Of a DNA stretch of 64,000 bases, positions 20,802 to 32,390 are shown one piece after another. The DNA is from Musa acuminata AAA Group (taxonomy: Eukaryota; Streptophyta; Magnoliopsida; Zingiberales; Musaceae). The translations under genes and the position numbers were made by a program. Under the pieces are notes generated by a model. The model ran no database searches. It was not told the DNA's origin and saw only the letters and a list, made by a program, of their open reading frames with translations. Position 1 is the stretch's first letter, and each line of letters opens with the position of its first letter. The stretch is taken from assembly GCF_036884655.1 (NCBI RefSeq), contig NC_088359.1:17426501-17490500 (forward strand). Reading direction: 5' to 3'.

Positions 20802-22808
20802 ATGTCAAGCGATCAGCAGATCCACTTCGGCGAACCCTCGACGACTGGGCCCCCCGCCTCGGGGGAACACCCCCTACATAATGAAACCCACGACGAATGC
20901 CCCGCGGCGGTGTCAGAACGCTACTGGCAACTGTTCAATGACCCAGGCTTGACGCCTCCCGGCGATACACCCGCCGGCCTGTCGCAAGTGTCACCCGAGG
21001 CCTTCCATGACCTCGCCCACCAGGTCCGAGCCCTGACAAGCATCGTGCAGACTATCATCCCGATCGTCTCCCAGCAAGCCCCTCCGCATGCGACCCGACC
21101 CACGCAGCAACGGGAGCCCCCTATCCGGACTCACGCCCCGCTTCCAGAGCTTCCTATCTCGCCCCGAAACCCCGCAACTCGGCCTGGGAGCCAGGAGGCG
21201 GAGGACATGGCGAGCCGCCCCGAGCCCGAGGCTCCGACCGCCGACTCGACGAATGCCTTGCGAGCTCAGTTGCGCCTCGTCAGTCAAAAACTGGACGAGG
21301 TACAACAGGAAGTCCGCAAGTCAAAAGGGGAGCTCGGGGAGGACGGACACAAAGGATCCTCGTTCACCCCCGAAATACAAGAACAGGCGATCCCGCCGCA
21401 CTTCCGCCTCCCCTTGCTAGACGCATATGACGGCGCCACTTACCCAGCGGACCACGTGGCCGCTTTCCGCGCTCAGATGGCGCTGTACGGGACTTCTGAC
21501 GCTTTGATGTGCAGGGCGTTCCCGACGACTCTACGGGGGCCAGCCCGCACATGGTACAGCAGCCTGAAGCCCGGGACTGTCGCCTCCTTCGATCAGCTCG
21601 CCAAGGATTTCGAGCTTAACTTCTTGGCTTATGCCCGACCGAAGCCGTCCATGGCGCTGCTCCTCGGACTCAACCAGAAGGAGGACGAGCCCCTCTCCCA
21701 TTTTGTGAACCGCTTTACGACGCAGATCCGTTGATTATCGGATGCTCACCCCTCTCTCTTAATGCAGGCATTCATGACAGGCCTGCGGCCCTCCAGGTTC
21801 TTCTGGTCGCTCGTGGAGCGGCCCCCCGCCGCGGTCCCCGAAATGCTCCAGCGTGCCAGTCAATTCGTCGCCGCGGAGACTTGGATGGCTGGGAAGCGGG
21901 AGGATCACAAAAAGGTCAAGTCAGAGCCGCCCCGACAGCTACAACCCCCCGCCTCCCGGTGGAGGACTGACATACCCGAATCAAGACCTCCTCCTCCCGC
22001 CTTGAATTCGTCCCGAACCGAAATTTTCCTGCACGAGAAGGGGAAGGGGCTGCTCAAGGACCCTCACCCGATGAGGAACCCGCGGGAGCTCGCGGACCGT
22101 TCAAGGTATTGCCGATTCCATCGACAGCACGGGCACGACACTGAACAGTGCTACGAGTTGAAGAGGCAAATCGAGGAGCTTATCCTCAGAGGACACCTCG
22201 GCCAGTATCTCCGGCCAAACAAGGAGCGGTCACCTCGACCGGAGGGCCCCGTCGAGCGGCACGTCGATGTGATAGCCGGGGGCCCTACATCTGGGGGCGG
22301 CTCCATGTCGGGCAGAAAGGCGTATGCCCGAGCCGCTCTTGACGAAACCTTGGGACGCGAGCCCGAGCCCGAGATTACCTTCCCGACCGGAGCTTCCGAG
22401 CGCCTCGATCATGACGACGCCTTAGTGATATCGGCTAGGGTAGCCAACGCGCAAGTGAGGAGGATCATGGTCGACACGGGAAGCTCGGCCGATATACTTT
22501 ACTTCGACGCCTTCCAGAAGCTGGGTTTGGCCAGAGAAAGTTTGAGCCCGATGTGCTCGACACTCACCGGCTTCACGGGAGATTCAATATCACCCTTGGG
22601 AGCTATTACTTTGCCCTTGACTCTGGGGACCCCGTCGAGGTCGAAAACGGTGATGACCACATTCTTGGTGGTCGACCTTCCCACTGCCTACAATGCCATA
22701 CTCGGCCGGCCGACCCTCAACAAGGTCAGGGCCGTCGTCTCAACCTACTACCAGACCATCAAATTCCCAACTCGTGCGGGAGTCGGGGAAGTAACGGGAA
22801 GCCCCTGA
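20802..22808 (+). pseudogene. gag: Gag and protease of G3, two nonsense codons
   Basis: The frame starts at ATG 20802. It has a long Pro-rich, charged N-terminus, then the gag core (IPPHFRLPLLDAYDGATYP, RAFPTTLRGPARTWYSSLKP, FVNRFTTQIR). A TGA at 21732-21734 interrupts it; the same frame continues ([20 protein letters not shown]) to the Tat-type knuckle [14 protein letters not shown] and the protease ([17 protein letters not shown]). It ends at TGA 22806-22808, again without frame change (ESRRCYLTALSLGKRAR follows). The second stop is a CGA-to-TGA type change. Gag and pol were one ORF. Confidence 0.92.
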
Positions 22809-24236
22809 GAGTCTAGGCGGTGCTACCTTACCGCCCTCTCATTGGGAAAGAGAGCCAGGACCGAGGCGCCCCTGGAAGACCCATGGGAAGCGAAAAAACT
22901 AGCTCCTCATCCCGAGCCGAAGGGATCCACTGTTGATGTACCCTTGCGAGAGGCTCGGCCCAACCAGGCGATCAAGGTCGGATCAGAGCTGCCCGAGCGG
23001 GAGCAGGAACGACTCGTCAAGCTCCTACGGGAAAATGCCGACATCTTCGCCTGGTCCCCATCATACATGACGGGTGTAGACCCGGAGGTCGCGGAGCATC
23101 ATCTCAATATCCCACCCGACGCTCGCCCAGTGAAGCAAAAGCCCCCGCGCCAGGCCCCTGACCGACAACGCGCCATACAAGAAGAGGTGGACCGGCTCCT
23201 AGCAGCTGGCTTCAGAGAAGAGGCCAAATATCCCCGATGGTTGTCCAATGTAGTACTCGTGAAAAAACACAACGGAAGCTGGAGGATGTGCATTGACTAC
23301 ACCAGCCTTAACAGTGCGTGCCCTAAAGACTGCTACCCCCTTCCGAAAATCGACCAGCTGGTCGACGCAACAGCTGGGCATGCACGCCTATCCTTCATGG
23401 ACGCCTATTCAGGGTACAACCAGATCAGGATGTCGCCCGAGGATAGAGAGCATACGGCTTTCCTCACCGATCAAGGGGTGTACTTCTACAAGGTCATGTC
23501 GTTCGGGTTAAAAAATGCTGGGGCCACGTACCAGAGAACGGTGAACAAGATGTTCGCCCATCAGATCAGGAGGAACATGGAGGTCTACGTGGACGATATG
23601 ATCGTGAAAAGTCAAGAAGCTGAAACGAACCTTGCCGACCTGGCCGAGGCATTCGCTACACTGCGCAAGTTCGGCATGCGACTCAACCCCACAAAGTGTG
23701 CTTTCGGCGTCACCTCCGGGAAATTCCTCGGGTTCATCGTACACGAGAGAGGAATATACGCCAACCCAGAGAAGGTTCAAGCAATAATCAACATGCAGTC
23801 CCCCCGAATGATTAAAGACCTACAGCAACTTAACGGAAGGCTTGTCGCCCTGTCTCGCTTCCTCGCCCGGTCAGGCGATCGCTGCCTCCCGTTCTTCAAG
23901 GCGCTCAAAAACCCAAAGAACTTCTAGTGGACATCGGAATGCGAAGAGGCCTTCAAACAAATGAAGCGGCACTTGGCCAACCTCCCCCGCCTCGCCTCTG
24001 TCTCCCCTGGCGAGAAGCTGGGCCTCTATTTAGCGGCTTCCCCGCGAGCAGTCAGCTGTGTCCTTATTAAGGAAAGCTCCGGCCAACAACTCCCGATTTA
24101 CTATATCAGCCATGTCCTGAATGGACTTGAGGAGCATTACCCGCCAATAGAAAAACTCGCGCTTGCCTTGGTGCTCTCGGCTCGGAAGTTGCGTCCCTAC
24201 TTCCAGGCACACCCGGTGGAGGTCATCACCGGCCAA
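22809..24236 (+). pseudogene. pol: Reverse transcriptase and first RNase H of G3
   Basis: Same frame as gag. RT motifs are in order: YPRWLSNVVLVKKHNGSWRM, MCIDYTSLN, SFMDAYSGYNQIRM, SFGLKNAGATYQ and the catalytic YVDD (23586-23597), then GKFLGFIVHERGI and LNGRLVALSRF. A TAG at 23925-23927 (CAG to TAG type) lies just before WTSECEEAF. The first RNase H follows (LYLAASPRAVSCVLIKE, YYISHVLNG, EKLALALVLSARKLRPYF) but ends at QPLRQ, where a deletion shifts frame near 24237. The catalytic RT site itself is intact. Confidence 0.93.
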
Positions 24237-24239
24237 CCT

Positions 24240-24777
24240 CTTCGGCAGGACCGCCATCAAAGCCCAAGCAGTGGCCGACTTCATCGCGGAGTTCACTCAG
24301 ATGGAGGATGGAGACCCCAAGCAAACCCCCGAAGCTTGAACCCTACACGTGGACGGCTCGGCCAACTCAAGGGGTGCCGGCGCGGGACTGGTCCTCCTTG
24401 CCCCTGACGGACATTCGTTCGAGCGTTCCCTCCGCTTTGGGTTTAAAGCCACCAATAATGAGGCGGAATACGAGGCGCTCCTAGCCGGACTAGGGCTGGC
24501 CCTCGAGATGCAAGTAGCCGCGATACACGTCTTCACCGACTCGGAGCTCGTGGCCGAGCAGCTCAGTGGCGGATACGAAGCCCGGGACCTAACTGCCAAG
24601 TTTCAATACTTTACGTTATCCAACATTCCGAGGAAGGAAAACGAACGAGCCGACGTGCTAGCTAAGCTGGCGTCAAAGCCGACCTCCGAGGCACGACCGG
24701 AGGTTGAGGAGCTCCCTACTCGCGCCATTGAAGTGACGACTACGGCCTCAGGCGGCACGCCGACCACGTGGGTGTAG
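24240..24777 (+). pseudogene. Second (archaeal-type) RNase H of G3
   Basis: Frame +1 relative to RT. It begins TAIKAQAVADFIAEFTQ, has a TGA at 24337-24339, then LHVDGSANSRGAGAGLVLLA, ATNNEAEYEALLAGLGLAL and FTDSELVAEQLSGGY, which give the D, E and D acidic residues of an RNase H fold. It ends at a TAG (24775-24777) after TTWV. A second RNase H between RT and integrase is the hallmark of the Tat lineage and supports the family assignment. Confidence 0.9.
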
Positions 24778-26006
24778 GAGCTGCTGCGTTTCAAGCGGGA
24801 TGGAACCCTTCCCCTCGACGAAGCAGCGACTCGGCGCCTACGTCGCACGCATGCATGGTACACCGAGGAGAGTGGCCGACTTTACAAACGGTCCTTCACC
24901 TACCCCCTCCTGCAATGCTTGGAGCCTGACGAAGCCCAGACGGTCCTAGCCGAGACCCACGAGGGGGTCTACGGCGAACACGTCGGCGGGCAAACCTTAG
25001 CGCACAAGATACTCCGCCAGGGCTACTATTGGCCGAACATGTGCCGGGACGCGAAAGCTTACGTGCGGCGGTGCAGGTCGTGCCAGCAGCACGCTCGCGC
25101 ACCCCGACAGCCAGCGGGTCCCGCTCAGCCCCATCGACTGCGCGTGGTTGTTCGCGCAGTGGGGTTTGGACCTCCTCAGCCCCGCTCAGCCCCACCAGCT
25201 TCTGGACAGCGGCGGTACATAATCGTAGGAGTGGACTACTTCACAAAGTGGGTCGAGGCCAAGCCGCTGGCGACGATCACGGAATATCAAGTGGAGAAGT
25301 TCGTGTGGAAAAACCTGGTAACTCGGTTTGGGCTGCCCAAGGCCATTGTCACGGACAACGGACCTCAGTTCGCCGACAGAAGGTTCCGAGAATTCTGTGC
25401 CGGTCATGGCATTCAACTGAGGTACAGTTCGGTGGCCCACCCTCAGACGAACGGACTGGCGGAGGTAACCAACCGATCCATCTTGGACGGACTCAAAAGG
25501 AGAGTGTCCGCAGCCCGATCGGTCTGGACAGATGAACTCCCCAGTGTACTATGGTCGCTTCGCACCACTCCTACGGCCGCGACCGGGGAGTCCCCATACG
25601 GCCGTTCGGGACCGAAGCCGTCTTGCCACCCGAGATGGCTGTTGCCACCCTCCGGACGAGGAGCTATGACCAAGAAGTCTCGAGCGAAGGACTTCGTGCC
25701 GGTCTCGACATGCTCGAGGAACGACGCGCTGACGCGCACCTGAAAGCCCTCTCTTACCAGAGAGCCATCGCGAGGGTCTACAACAAAAAGGTAAGACCTC
25801 GACCGATCAAGTTTGGGGACCTAGTCCTGCGAAGGGTCGAGGTCAGCGACCCGCCCCGAGCAAGGGGGAAGCTGGCCCCCAAGTGGGAAGGACCTTATCG
25901 GGTCACCGAGGTGATCCGACCAGGTACTTACCGACTCACGACAATGAATGGTTCTCCCTTGCCGAGAACCTGGAATGTCTGGAACCTTAAGAAGTTTTTT
26001 GTCTGA
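24778..26006 (+). pseudogene. Integrase of G3
   Basis: The N-terminal zinc-binding region is recognisable (H in ETHEGVYGEHVGG, then YYWPNM, CRSCQQHA). The catalytic core has D in VGVDYFTKWVEAKP, D in TDNGPQFADRRFREF and E in GLAEVTNRSILDGLKRR, so the DDE triad is readable. Compensating indels garble about 30 residues near 25100-25200, and a frameshift near 25590 moves the C-terminal part into another frame (FGTEAVLPPEMAVATLRTRS, GDLVLRRVEV, LAPKWEGPYRVTEV), ending at TGA 26004-26006. No chromodomain, as expected for Tat. Confidence 0.92.
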
Positions 26007-26222
26007 AGTAGCGAAACCTTTTTTGAAACCTTGTCGGGCCGCCAAGGTGGTCCGACCAGGTGCTGAAAGCAAGCCGAGAGAAGAAAAAGTTTTTTTTTCA
26101 CCCAAAAGAGGAGAAGACAGTAGTCGAGATAAGAAAAGGTTTTCTTTTGTATTGAAAGCAAGCCCACTTACAAGACACGACTTACAAAAGCCTGACCAAA
26201 AAACAAAATACAAAACCCCTTT

Positions 26223-28197
26223 TTATGTTTGGGGGACCTCTAGGCGATCGTCGAAGGGGACCTCCACGGGCATGTCCACCCCCCGGTCCTCGGGGTGAGG
26301 AGTAAAAGGATCCTCCTCCACCTCGAGACCCGGGTGACGAGCACGAAAACGGGACGTGGCGATACGGTATCCGTATTCGAAGGACACCCGCCCCGTCCGC
26401 GTTAGCCCGAGCTCAAACCCCTCTGACCTCTTGTAAGCCTCGAGGAGCTCCTTGTCTCTCGCGGGTCGGAGACGGGCCTCCTCCGCCAGCGCCTCTGAGG
26501 CCGTCTTCGCCTCAGTTTTTTACTGAGGGCGCCCGCCTCCGTCCTCAATAGGCGGAGTTCGGTTCGCTCCACCCTCATTATTTTCTGGAGCCCCTCGTTC
26601 GCCTCCTTCGAGGCCTCGAGCTCCGACTGGAGGCTCGTCGCCTCCGCCTCCAGACCTGCCGCACGCTTTTCCACGGCCGCCACGGCCTCTGGGCCGACCC
26701 TAGCTTGAACCTTTGCGATCTGGCGGTGGAGCTCGACGTTGCGATGGACGAGGCCCCCGATGACTCACCCTGCGTCGCGCACCCGGTCCATCAGGGCCAC
26801 CGCGTAGTGGAGACCCTGCGCAGAGGGAAACGGATCAAGAAGGCCGGCATCGGATGGACGAACCAGGAAAACGGGAACACGCTTACCCAGGTCAGCGACT
26901 GGGCTGACTTGTTGAGCAGTGCCTCCGAGGGCAGAACATACAAGTCCCGAGCCATATCGGGATGGAGTGCCCCTCGGAGGAACGCCGCGGAGGGATCCCC
27001 TCCGGCCCATATCTTAGACCCCCGAGACAAGCCCTCCCAGCGGGGAACCAGGGGGTCGCTGAGCTCACCGGGCAGGAGCTCGCTCGCCAGCCATGTTAGG
27101 TACGGCTCCCCGTCTCTGGCAGGAAGCCGGCAGAGGTCGCGCACGGACACAGGGTGAAGACCCCTCCCGGGCCTCCGCCGGCTGGGGCCCACCCCACCGC
27201 GGTGAGAGCTCGCCTCGGACCCCTTCGGCGGAGTCATCTTCGCCTTCTTCGAAGGGCGCCCAGCCTCGATCTCCAGCGGGGCGCCCTCCGAGCCGGGTAG
27301 CGGGTCGGTCGGCGGAGCGGGAACTAGAGGTTGCGGATCGGCGGGCGAAGCTGCAAGGGGGAGCTCCGAACCCTGATCCCCCAAGAGCGAACGCAGATTC
27401 ACCATATCTGTGAGGAACAAAAGAAGTTAGTACCCGGAGCCAACCACGAAGGTCGCCTCGACCAGCCATTGCTCGGTCATGGTACGGATGGCCTGTGACC
27501 TAGGGAGAATTTCCTTGAGCCTCACTAGAGCTTGGCGCTCTGCTTCACCCAGACATGGGGTGGTGTTATCGATCGCCCTCGCGGACCACCGAACCCCGAA
27601 ACCCCAGTCCAGCGCGCGGCTGACATAGAAGAACCTCCCCTTCCACCTCTTGTTACTGGAAGGGGCACCACCGACCCGAAAACCCATCCGGGCTGACAAG
27701 AAATAGCCCCACGAACCCTTGCAAAGGCGGTAGCAGGAGAGAAAGAGGTTGAGGGTGGGGGTGATATTGGCGTAATGGCACTCCCCCAGGAATACCACCA
27801 GGTAACGCCAAGAGTTTGGCGCCACCTGAGATGGCGAAATCCGCCAGAGAGACAAGCAGGAGGTTATGAGGGGGTGAAGAGGAAAATGCAAGCCCGCCTC
27901 CAGGGCATCGAGGGTCAGGGCGAAGCCCTTCGGGACGGGGTCATATGCCCGTTGACCCGGCTCGGGAGCGCTGAGAATATGGTCCTCCGGGATGTTATAG
28001 CGCACCCGGAGTTCCTCCAGCAGGGCCCCGCTCACGGTGGAATCAATGTCATGCGGCCACATCAGAGCCTCAAGGGCTCGCGCCGCTTCTCCATCGGAGG
28101 ACCTGGCGGGAGACGGAGGGGAACTTCCCTCCCCGGCTCCGAGGACACAAAGAGAAGAAGAGGATGAGAAGGAAGGAGGAGAAGAAGGAGACGACAT
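26223..28197 (-). pseudogene. Antisense ORF of G3, Transposase_28-like with coiled-coil C-terminus, one probable intron
   Basis: The minus-strand frame starting at 28197 (MSSPSSPPSFSSSSS; an upstream in-frame ATG is at 28389) encodes a globular domain like the Pfam family 'putative gypsy type transposon' (YNIPEDHILSAPEPGQRA, FPLHPLITSCL, APNSWRYLVVFLGEC, WGYFLSARMGF, WKGRFFYVS). A frame break lies at about 27427. The next segment (MVNLRSLLGDQ, then a charged region and PDMARDLYVLPSEALLNKSA) ends in a GT-AG intron, 26886-26816, 71 nt, phase 0. After it come GLHYAVALMDRVRDAG, a TGA (26767-26765), a coiled coil (VEKRAAGLEAEATSLQSELE) with a one-base slip in an A-run near 26518, and a conserved end to TAA 26225-26223. 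Extra antisense ORFs are known from Tat elements; their function is unknown. Confidence 0.75.
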
Positions 28198-28389
28198 CCC
28201 GACTGACCTTAAGAAGAGGGGAGGAGTACACAGAAGACGGAAGGAGACCGGGGAGGCAACAGTGTAACTCGAAGGAGAAAGTACTGTTGCGAAAGATGGG
28301 AGCGGAGTCGGACCTCCGTCATTTAAAGGGGGGAACTCGCCAGAACAGGCGCCCCTTCGCTTCCCAAGGACGGGCGGCAGCCCACTCAC

Positions 28390-28624
28390 CCGCAGCCGTC
28401 ACGTCGCATCGGGAGGCCCCCGAAAGGCGCCCCGCATTAATAGGGGCCTGACGTGGCAGCTAGCGGCAGCGCGGTGCGATGTACGGAGGCGCCCAATCAT
28501 ATCATCTTCGAGAACTAGCGACTCCCAAAAAGGGGGAGCCTGTTACCTTCCCCAGGGAAAAAGCAACCTGGTCTCCCGCGCCCGCGCGCAGTCAGGCGAC
28601 CAATTGAACGGCCAAAGAACCATG
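28390..28624. other. Untranslated part of G3 between the antisense ORF and the tandem array
   Basis: GC-rich sequence with no recognised motif. If the antisense ORF is transcribed from within the element, its promoter would lie here or in the array. Confidence 0.5.
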
Positions 28625-29250
28625 CCTCCCGAGACACACCTGCGCGGTCACCCCGCCTGCGTTGTGCTCCTCGGATCTCAACTTCTGCCTCCCGAGACAC
28701 ACCTGCGCGATCACCCCGCCTGCGTTGTGCTCCTCGGATCTCAGCTTCTGCCTCCCGAGACACACCTGTGCGGTCACCCCGCCTGCGTTGTGCTCCTCGG
28801 ATCTCAGCTTCTGCCTCCCGAGACACACCTGCGCGGTCACCCCGCCTGCGTTGTGCTCCTCGGATCTCAGCTTCAGCCTCCCGAGACACACCTGCGCGGT
28901 CACCCCGCCTGCGTTGTGCTCCTCGGATCTCAGCTTCTGCCTCCCGAGACACATCTGCGCGGTCACCCCGCCTGCGTTGTGCTCCTCGGCCCTCAACTTC
29001 TGCCTCCCGAGACACACCTGCGCGGTCACCCCGCCTGCGTTGTGCTCCTCGGATCTCAGCTTCTACCTCCCGAGACACACCTGCGCGATCACCCCACCTG
29101 CGTTATGCTCCTCGGATCTCAGCTTCTGCCTCCCGAGACACACCTGCGCGGTCACCCCGCCTGCGTTATGCTCCTCGGCCCTCAGCTTTCCGCCTCTCGA
29201 GACACACCTGCGCGGTCACCCCGCATGCATTGTGCACCTAGACCCTCGTC
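28625..29250. repeat. Tandem array of a 63-bp unit in the G3 3' untranslated region
   Basis: About ten units starting CCTCCCGAGACACACCTG at 28625, 28688, 28751, 28814, 28877, 28940, 29003, 29066, 29129 and 29193. The last unit is one base longer and diverged. Because 63 is a multiple of three and the unit lacks stops in several frames, ORFs of 145 to 236 codons appear on both strands; none has a domain. The 3' untranslated regions of Tat elements are known to carry such arrays and to seed satellites. Confidence 0.95.
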
Positions 29251-29457
29251 GGCTCCATTACCCCCGAGTCCAATCCTCCACACCCTCCTGACTAAGTCAC
29301 GCGTCTCGGCCTAGTGCTGCCCGAGATGCATTCACGCGACCGACCCGTCTACATCGCGCCCCTCAGGCCCGCCTGAACAGCTCGCTTGAAGCAGAAAGCC
29401 ATGCATCGGACTCCCTACATGAAAAACCGACGCATAACTCCTTTCGGGTGGGGCATA

Positions 29458-30065
29458 TGATAGGGGTAAAAAAACTGATTTGACATAACAACCCGGATTT
29501 GACGTAATACACCCCCACGCCGGACACCCTGTGCGGCACGTGGCTCCTGAACGAGCATTAACGACGACACGACGCGCACCTACAACCACCATACCCAAGC
29601 AACCTCCTCAGCTGACCCCTCGTGGCCGGTCAAGGCAGGGGAAGGCGCTGACTGACACCCCCCATACCCTGCGGCAGCTCGGCCTTCCACGCAACGACCA
29701 CAACGACAGACGCCATTAGAGGTACGGCCCCGCCCCGGTAGGATGGCACACTAGGTAATATCAAACCCACTTATAAATACCCCCTGGCTCCCAACAGGAA
29801 GGGGGGGACAATCTCACAAAAATACTCCATTCTGCTTCACTAACTTAATCGTCGGAGGGGCCGGGTAGAGCAATAGGCCCGACCTGTGTGCAGGTACTCG
29901 ACCGCCACTTAATCCGCCCGACGCCACGAGACTTTCCGGCCAGCGGCCTCCGTGGCAGCCACCGCAACCACCCAAGAGGAGCCACGTCTGATCCCAGCCA
30001 TTTGGAGCCCTGAACCGGCCGCGTCGACCCCGAGGTCACGGTTGAAAAAGTTACTTACCGTAACA
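29458..30065 (+). repeat. 3' LTR of G3
   Basis: TGATAGGGGTAAAA to TACCGTAACA, 608 bp, preceded by the purine-rich tract GGGTGGGGCATA (29446-29457). The TATA box is at 29772-29779. Confidence 0.95.
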
Positions 30066-30070
30066 ACTTT

Positions 30071-30332
30071 AACTTAAGATCAAGCAAGATGACGTTAAAG
30101 TTAATCTATAAAGGTAGTTTTCAGTTATGATGAAAATAATTATATAAGCGCAAACTGAAATACGATGCTCGTACGATAAAAGCGATTTCGGTATGAAAGC
30201 CGATTCGTAAACCACTTTAACTTGAGATGAAGCGAGATGCTGTTAAAGCAAAGATATAAAGGCAGTTTGTAGTTATGATGGAAATCAGAAAGTAAGGGCA
30301 AACTGAAATATGATGTTCATACGATAAAACTG
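30071..30332 (-). repeat. S4 3' LTR, middle segment with a roughly 150-bp duplication
   Basis: Continues the LTR interrupted by G3. Two diverged copies of a unit containing CTTTAACTT, TATAAAGG, CAGTTATGATG, CAAACTGAAATA and TACGATAAAA lie head to tail. A relative is at 19740-19960 in S3. It stops at ACTGATTT, where G4 sequence begins, and about 1 kb of LTR expected before 36179 is missing. Confidence 0.8.
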
Positions 30333-30754
30333 ATTTCTTCTTCTTCCGTTTTCATCCTCAACGCCCCACACATCCTCTCCTCTGTTTCCACCTGCGGGAA
30401 ACAGAGGTGCTGCAGCCCTAGCTGCTGCAGCTGCCTCTCTTTCTCCTCTCCATCTTCCCCCTCTTCTACTTCTTCTTTTCTTCTCTTCTCCCTCTTCTTC
30501 CTCTCTTCTTTTCCCTCTTCTTCTTCTCCCTCTACTTCTCTTCTTCTCCCCACGCCCCACCGCTTCTCTCTGTTTCTCGAAGAAACAGAGAGAGCGTGGG
30601 AGGCGGTGGGATAAAACCGAAATTTTCGGTTTTATTTATTTTCTTCTTTTTACAACTTAACAGTTTAGTCCTTGAAATTTCCATATTTACATATAGGTCC
30701 CCCGATTTATAAATAAATCTTTATTAATACTTTTCAAAAGTGAGGGATATTACA
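30333..30754 (-). repeat. 3' LTR of G4, first 422 bp
   Basis: Starts TGTAATATCCCTCAC at 30754 and is nearly identical to 35757-36178. It ends inside a CTT microsatellite, exactly where S4 LTR sequence is joined, so the break probably occurred at the microsatellite. Two hairpins of the LTR array are included (30379-30407 and 30565-30593). Confidence 0.9.
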
Positions 30755-32378
30755 CTCTCCCCTCCTTAAAAGAAAATTTAGTCCTTTAAATTGATCATAG
30801 CTCAATCGATGAAAAGATGGGGATTATGATATCTTTATTTCCTCCTCCTGCTCTTAAATAGTTTCATCAATACAATACAATTACATAATTATCCACGAGT
30901 GACCGAAATATTCTTCTCCTTGATCCTCAATAGACGGTAACCCGACCTTCAATCAATTTCTAAAAATACTTGCGCACCCTACAGTTAATCAAGCAACTCG
31001 TTACTTCAGGAAATACTCATTTTTGATGGTCACCTGATTCAATTGTCTATAATCATTACAAAGCCTCAATGTTCCATACATTTTTTTAACTAACACCGGA
31101 GCACCCCATGATGAAATATTAAGCCAAATAAAATCCTCATTTAATAATCCTTGTAGCTGCTTTTCCAATTCCACTTACTCAAATGATATCTTTCTTTAGA
31201 GGCTTAGATATTGGGATTGTCCCAAGGACCAAATCAAAAGCAAGATCACATTTGGAGATAATCCAAACAAGTCATCCTGGGATACATTAGGCAAGGAGAT
31301 AAATAATGTCCAATACTCTCAAAATAAAAAATCGGCTGATCAAATATGCAAAAAGTGATCATTGGTTATATACCAATCCATACTGGTATAATAAGAAGAT
31401 AGCCAATCCATACCAAGTATAATATCAAAACTCCAAATCTCTAGGAGAACTAAATCAGCAAAAGTTCAAGTTCTCCAATAAGAATCAGACAAGAGGACCA
31501 GATTCATGTTCATTATCAAAGAATCTCCAATGATCGTATTTTACATATATCACATATTATAGTGGTCTAGGTTGAATACCCAAGTGATAGGCAAAATATT
31601 CCGAATCAAATCATAGATGGGACCCATGGTCAAACAAATATTTGCATTCTTTCATAAACATGCATAATACCTTTGACCACTAATTCATAAGTTTCAGAAT
31701 CATATTCAGTGATAGCATACACTCTGACATGGGCTGATGATTTATGAGGCAGTGACTCTTTCTTATTGTTCAAAGGGCAGTCTTTTATTTTATAATCCAA
31801 CTTTCTACAAGCAAAATAGACTCCAATCACCCGAAACACAAATTTGTTTCATAATTTAACTTATAATTCACACATGATTGAGTCTTTTGTGATGACTTCC
31901 CATTTCAAATCCAAAGGTCTTGACCCTCTTGTTATTACTTTCTGATTCATTTCCAATCATATTTTTATTGCTAAACTTATCCTTATCATTCTTGCCACAT
32001 ATCTCCAAAAATTCTTTTCATTGTTGCCAATAATAATCAGCCTCTACTTCCAATATAAGGTAGCAAAAGAAATCTTTTGATCATTAGAACAATTTTGTAT
32101 ATCAAACATCTTCTCCATTTGCATCATCCATTTTTCTACCACCAATGAAATTAGGTTCATCATGCTTCTGCTGCGCCACTCTGATTGAATATCCCCGATC
32201 AATCCTTTCATTCCCCTTAATTAATCAGAAACAAATGAAATAGGAGGACCAAATGTCCTCATCATCCTAGATTCCTAAAATGCACCAAAGAAAAATTTCC
32301 ACCAATCACTAAAGTTCATTAGACCTCAATATATTTTGCATGTCAACATATCAAATATTTTAGTAATCCTCAAACCAT
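30755..32378 (-). pseudogene. Internal remnants of G4: gag, knuckle and fragments of pol
   Basis: The minus strand gives a gag start region (MMRTFGPPISF, GLIGDIQSEWRSRSMMNLI), a damaged knuckle and linker (ACRKLDYKIKDCPLNNKK, VRVYAITEYDSETYELVVKG at 31839-31630) and a piece of RT ([33 protein letters not shown] near 31100-31000). The protease, most of RT, RNase H and integrase are missing. The order and motifs fit a plant chromovirus. At 1.6 kb, the internal region is less than half the LTR length. Confidence 0.8.
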
Positions 32379-32390
32379 GCTCTGATACCA
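32379..32390 (-). other. Primer binding site of G4
   Basis: TGGTATCAGAGC on the minus strand, four bases after the LTR end GGGGCGTGTCA. The following word ATGGTTTGAGG is shared with G6 (53919 onward). Confidence 0.92.

Larger units (their letters stand above)
20166..30065 (+). mobile_element. Complete Ty3/gypsy Tat-lineage element G3 (9,900 bp)
   Basis: Two 608-bp LTRs (20166-20773 and 29458-30065), perfect 5-bp duplication ACTTT on both sides, primer site, gag-pol in Tat order with a second RNase H before integrase, an antisense ORF downstream of pol and a tandem array in the 3' untranslated region. GC content is clearly higher than in all neighbours. The LTRs differ at roughly 20 positions by eye (about 97% identity), so this is one of the older datable insertions. 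All coding parts are interrupted. Confidence 0.96.

Noticed and set aside
25821..26213. Minus-strand ORF over the integrase C-terminus
   Set aside because: Shadow of the integrase frame; it lies outside the antisense ORF proper and has no domain.
27395..27432. A 26-nt GT-AG interval between the first two parts of the antisense ORF
   Set aside because: Too short for a plant spliceosomal intron and it does not restore the expected frame; a small indel or a decayed longer intron is more likely.
28515..29314. ORFs of 187, 145, 236, 209 and 157 codons
   Set aside because: All come from the 63-bp tandem repeat, which lacks stops in several frames on both strands.
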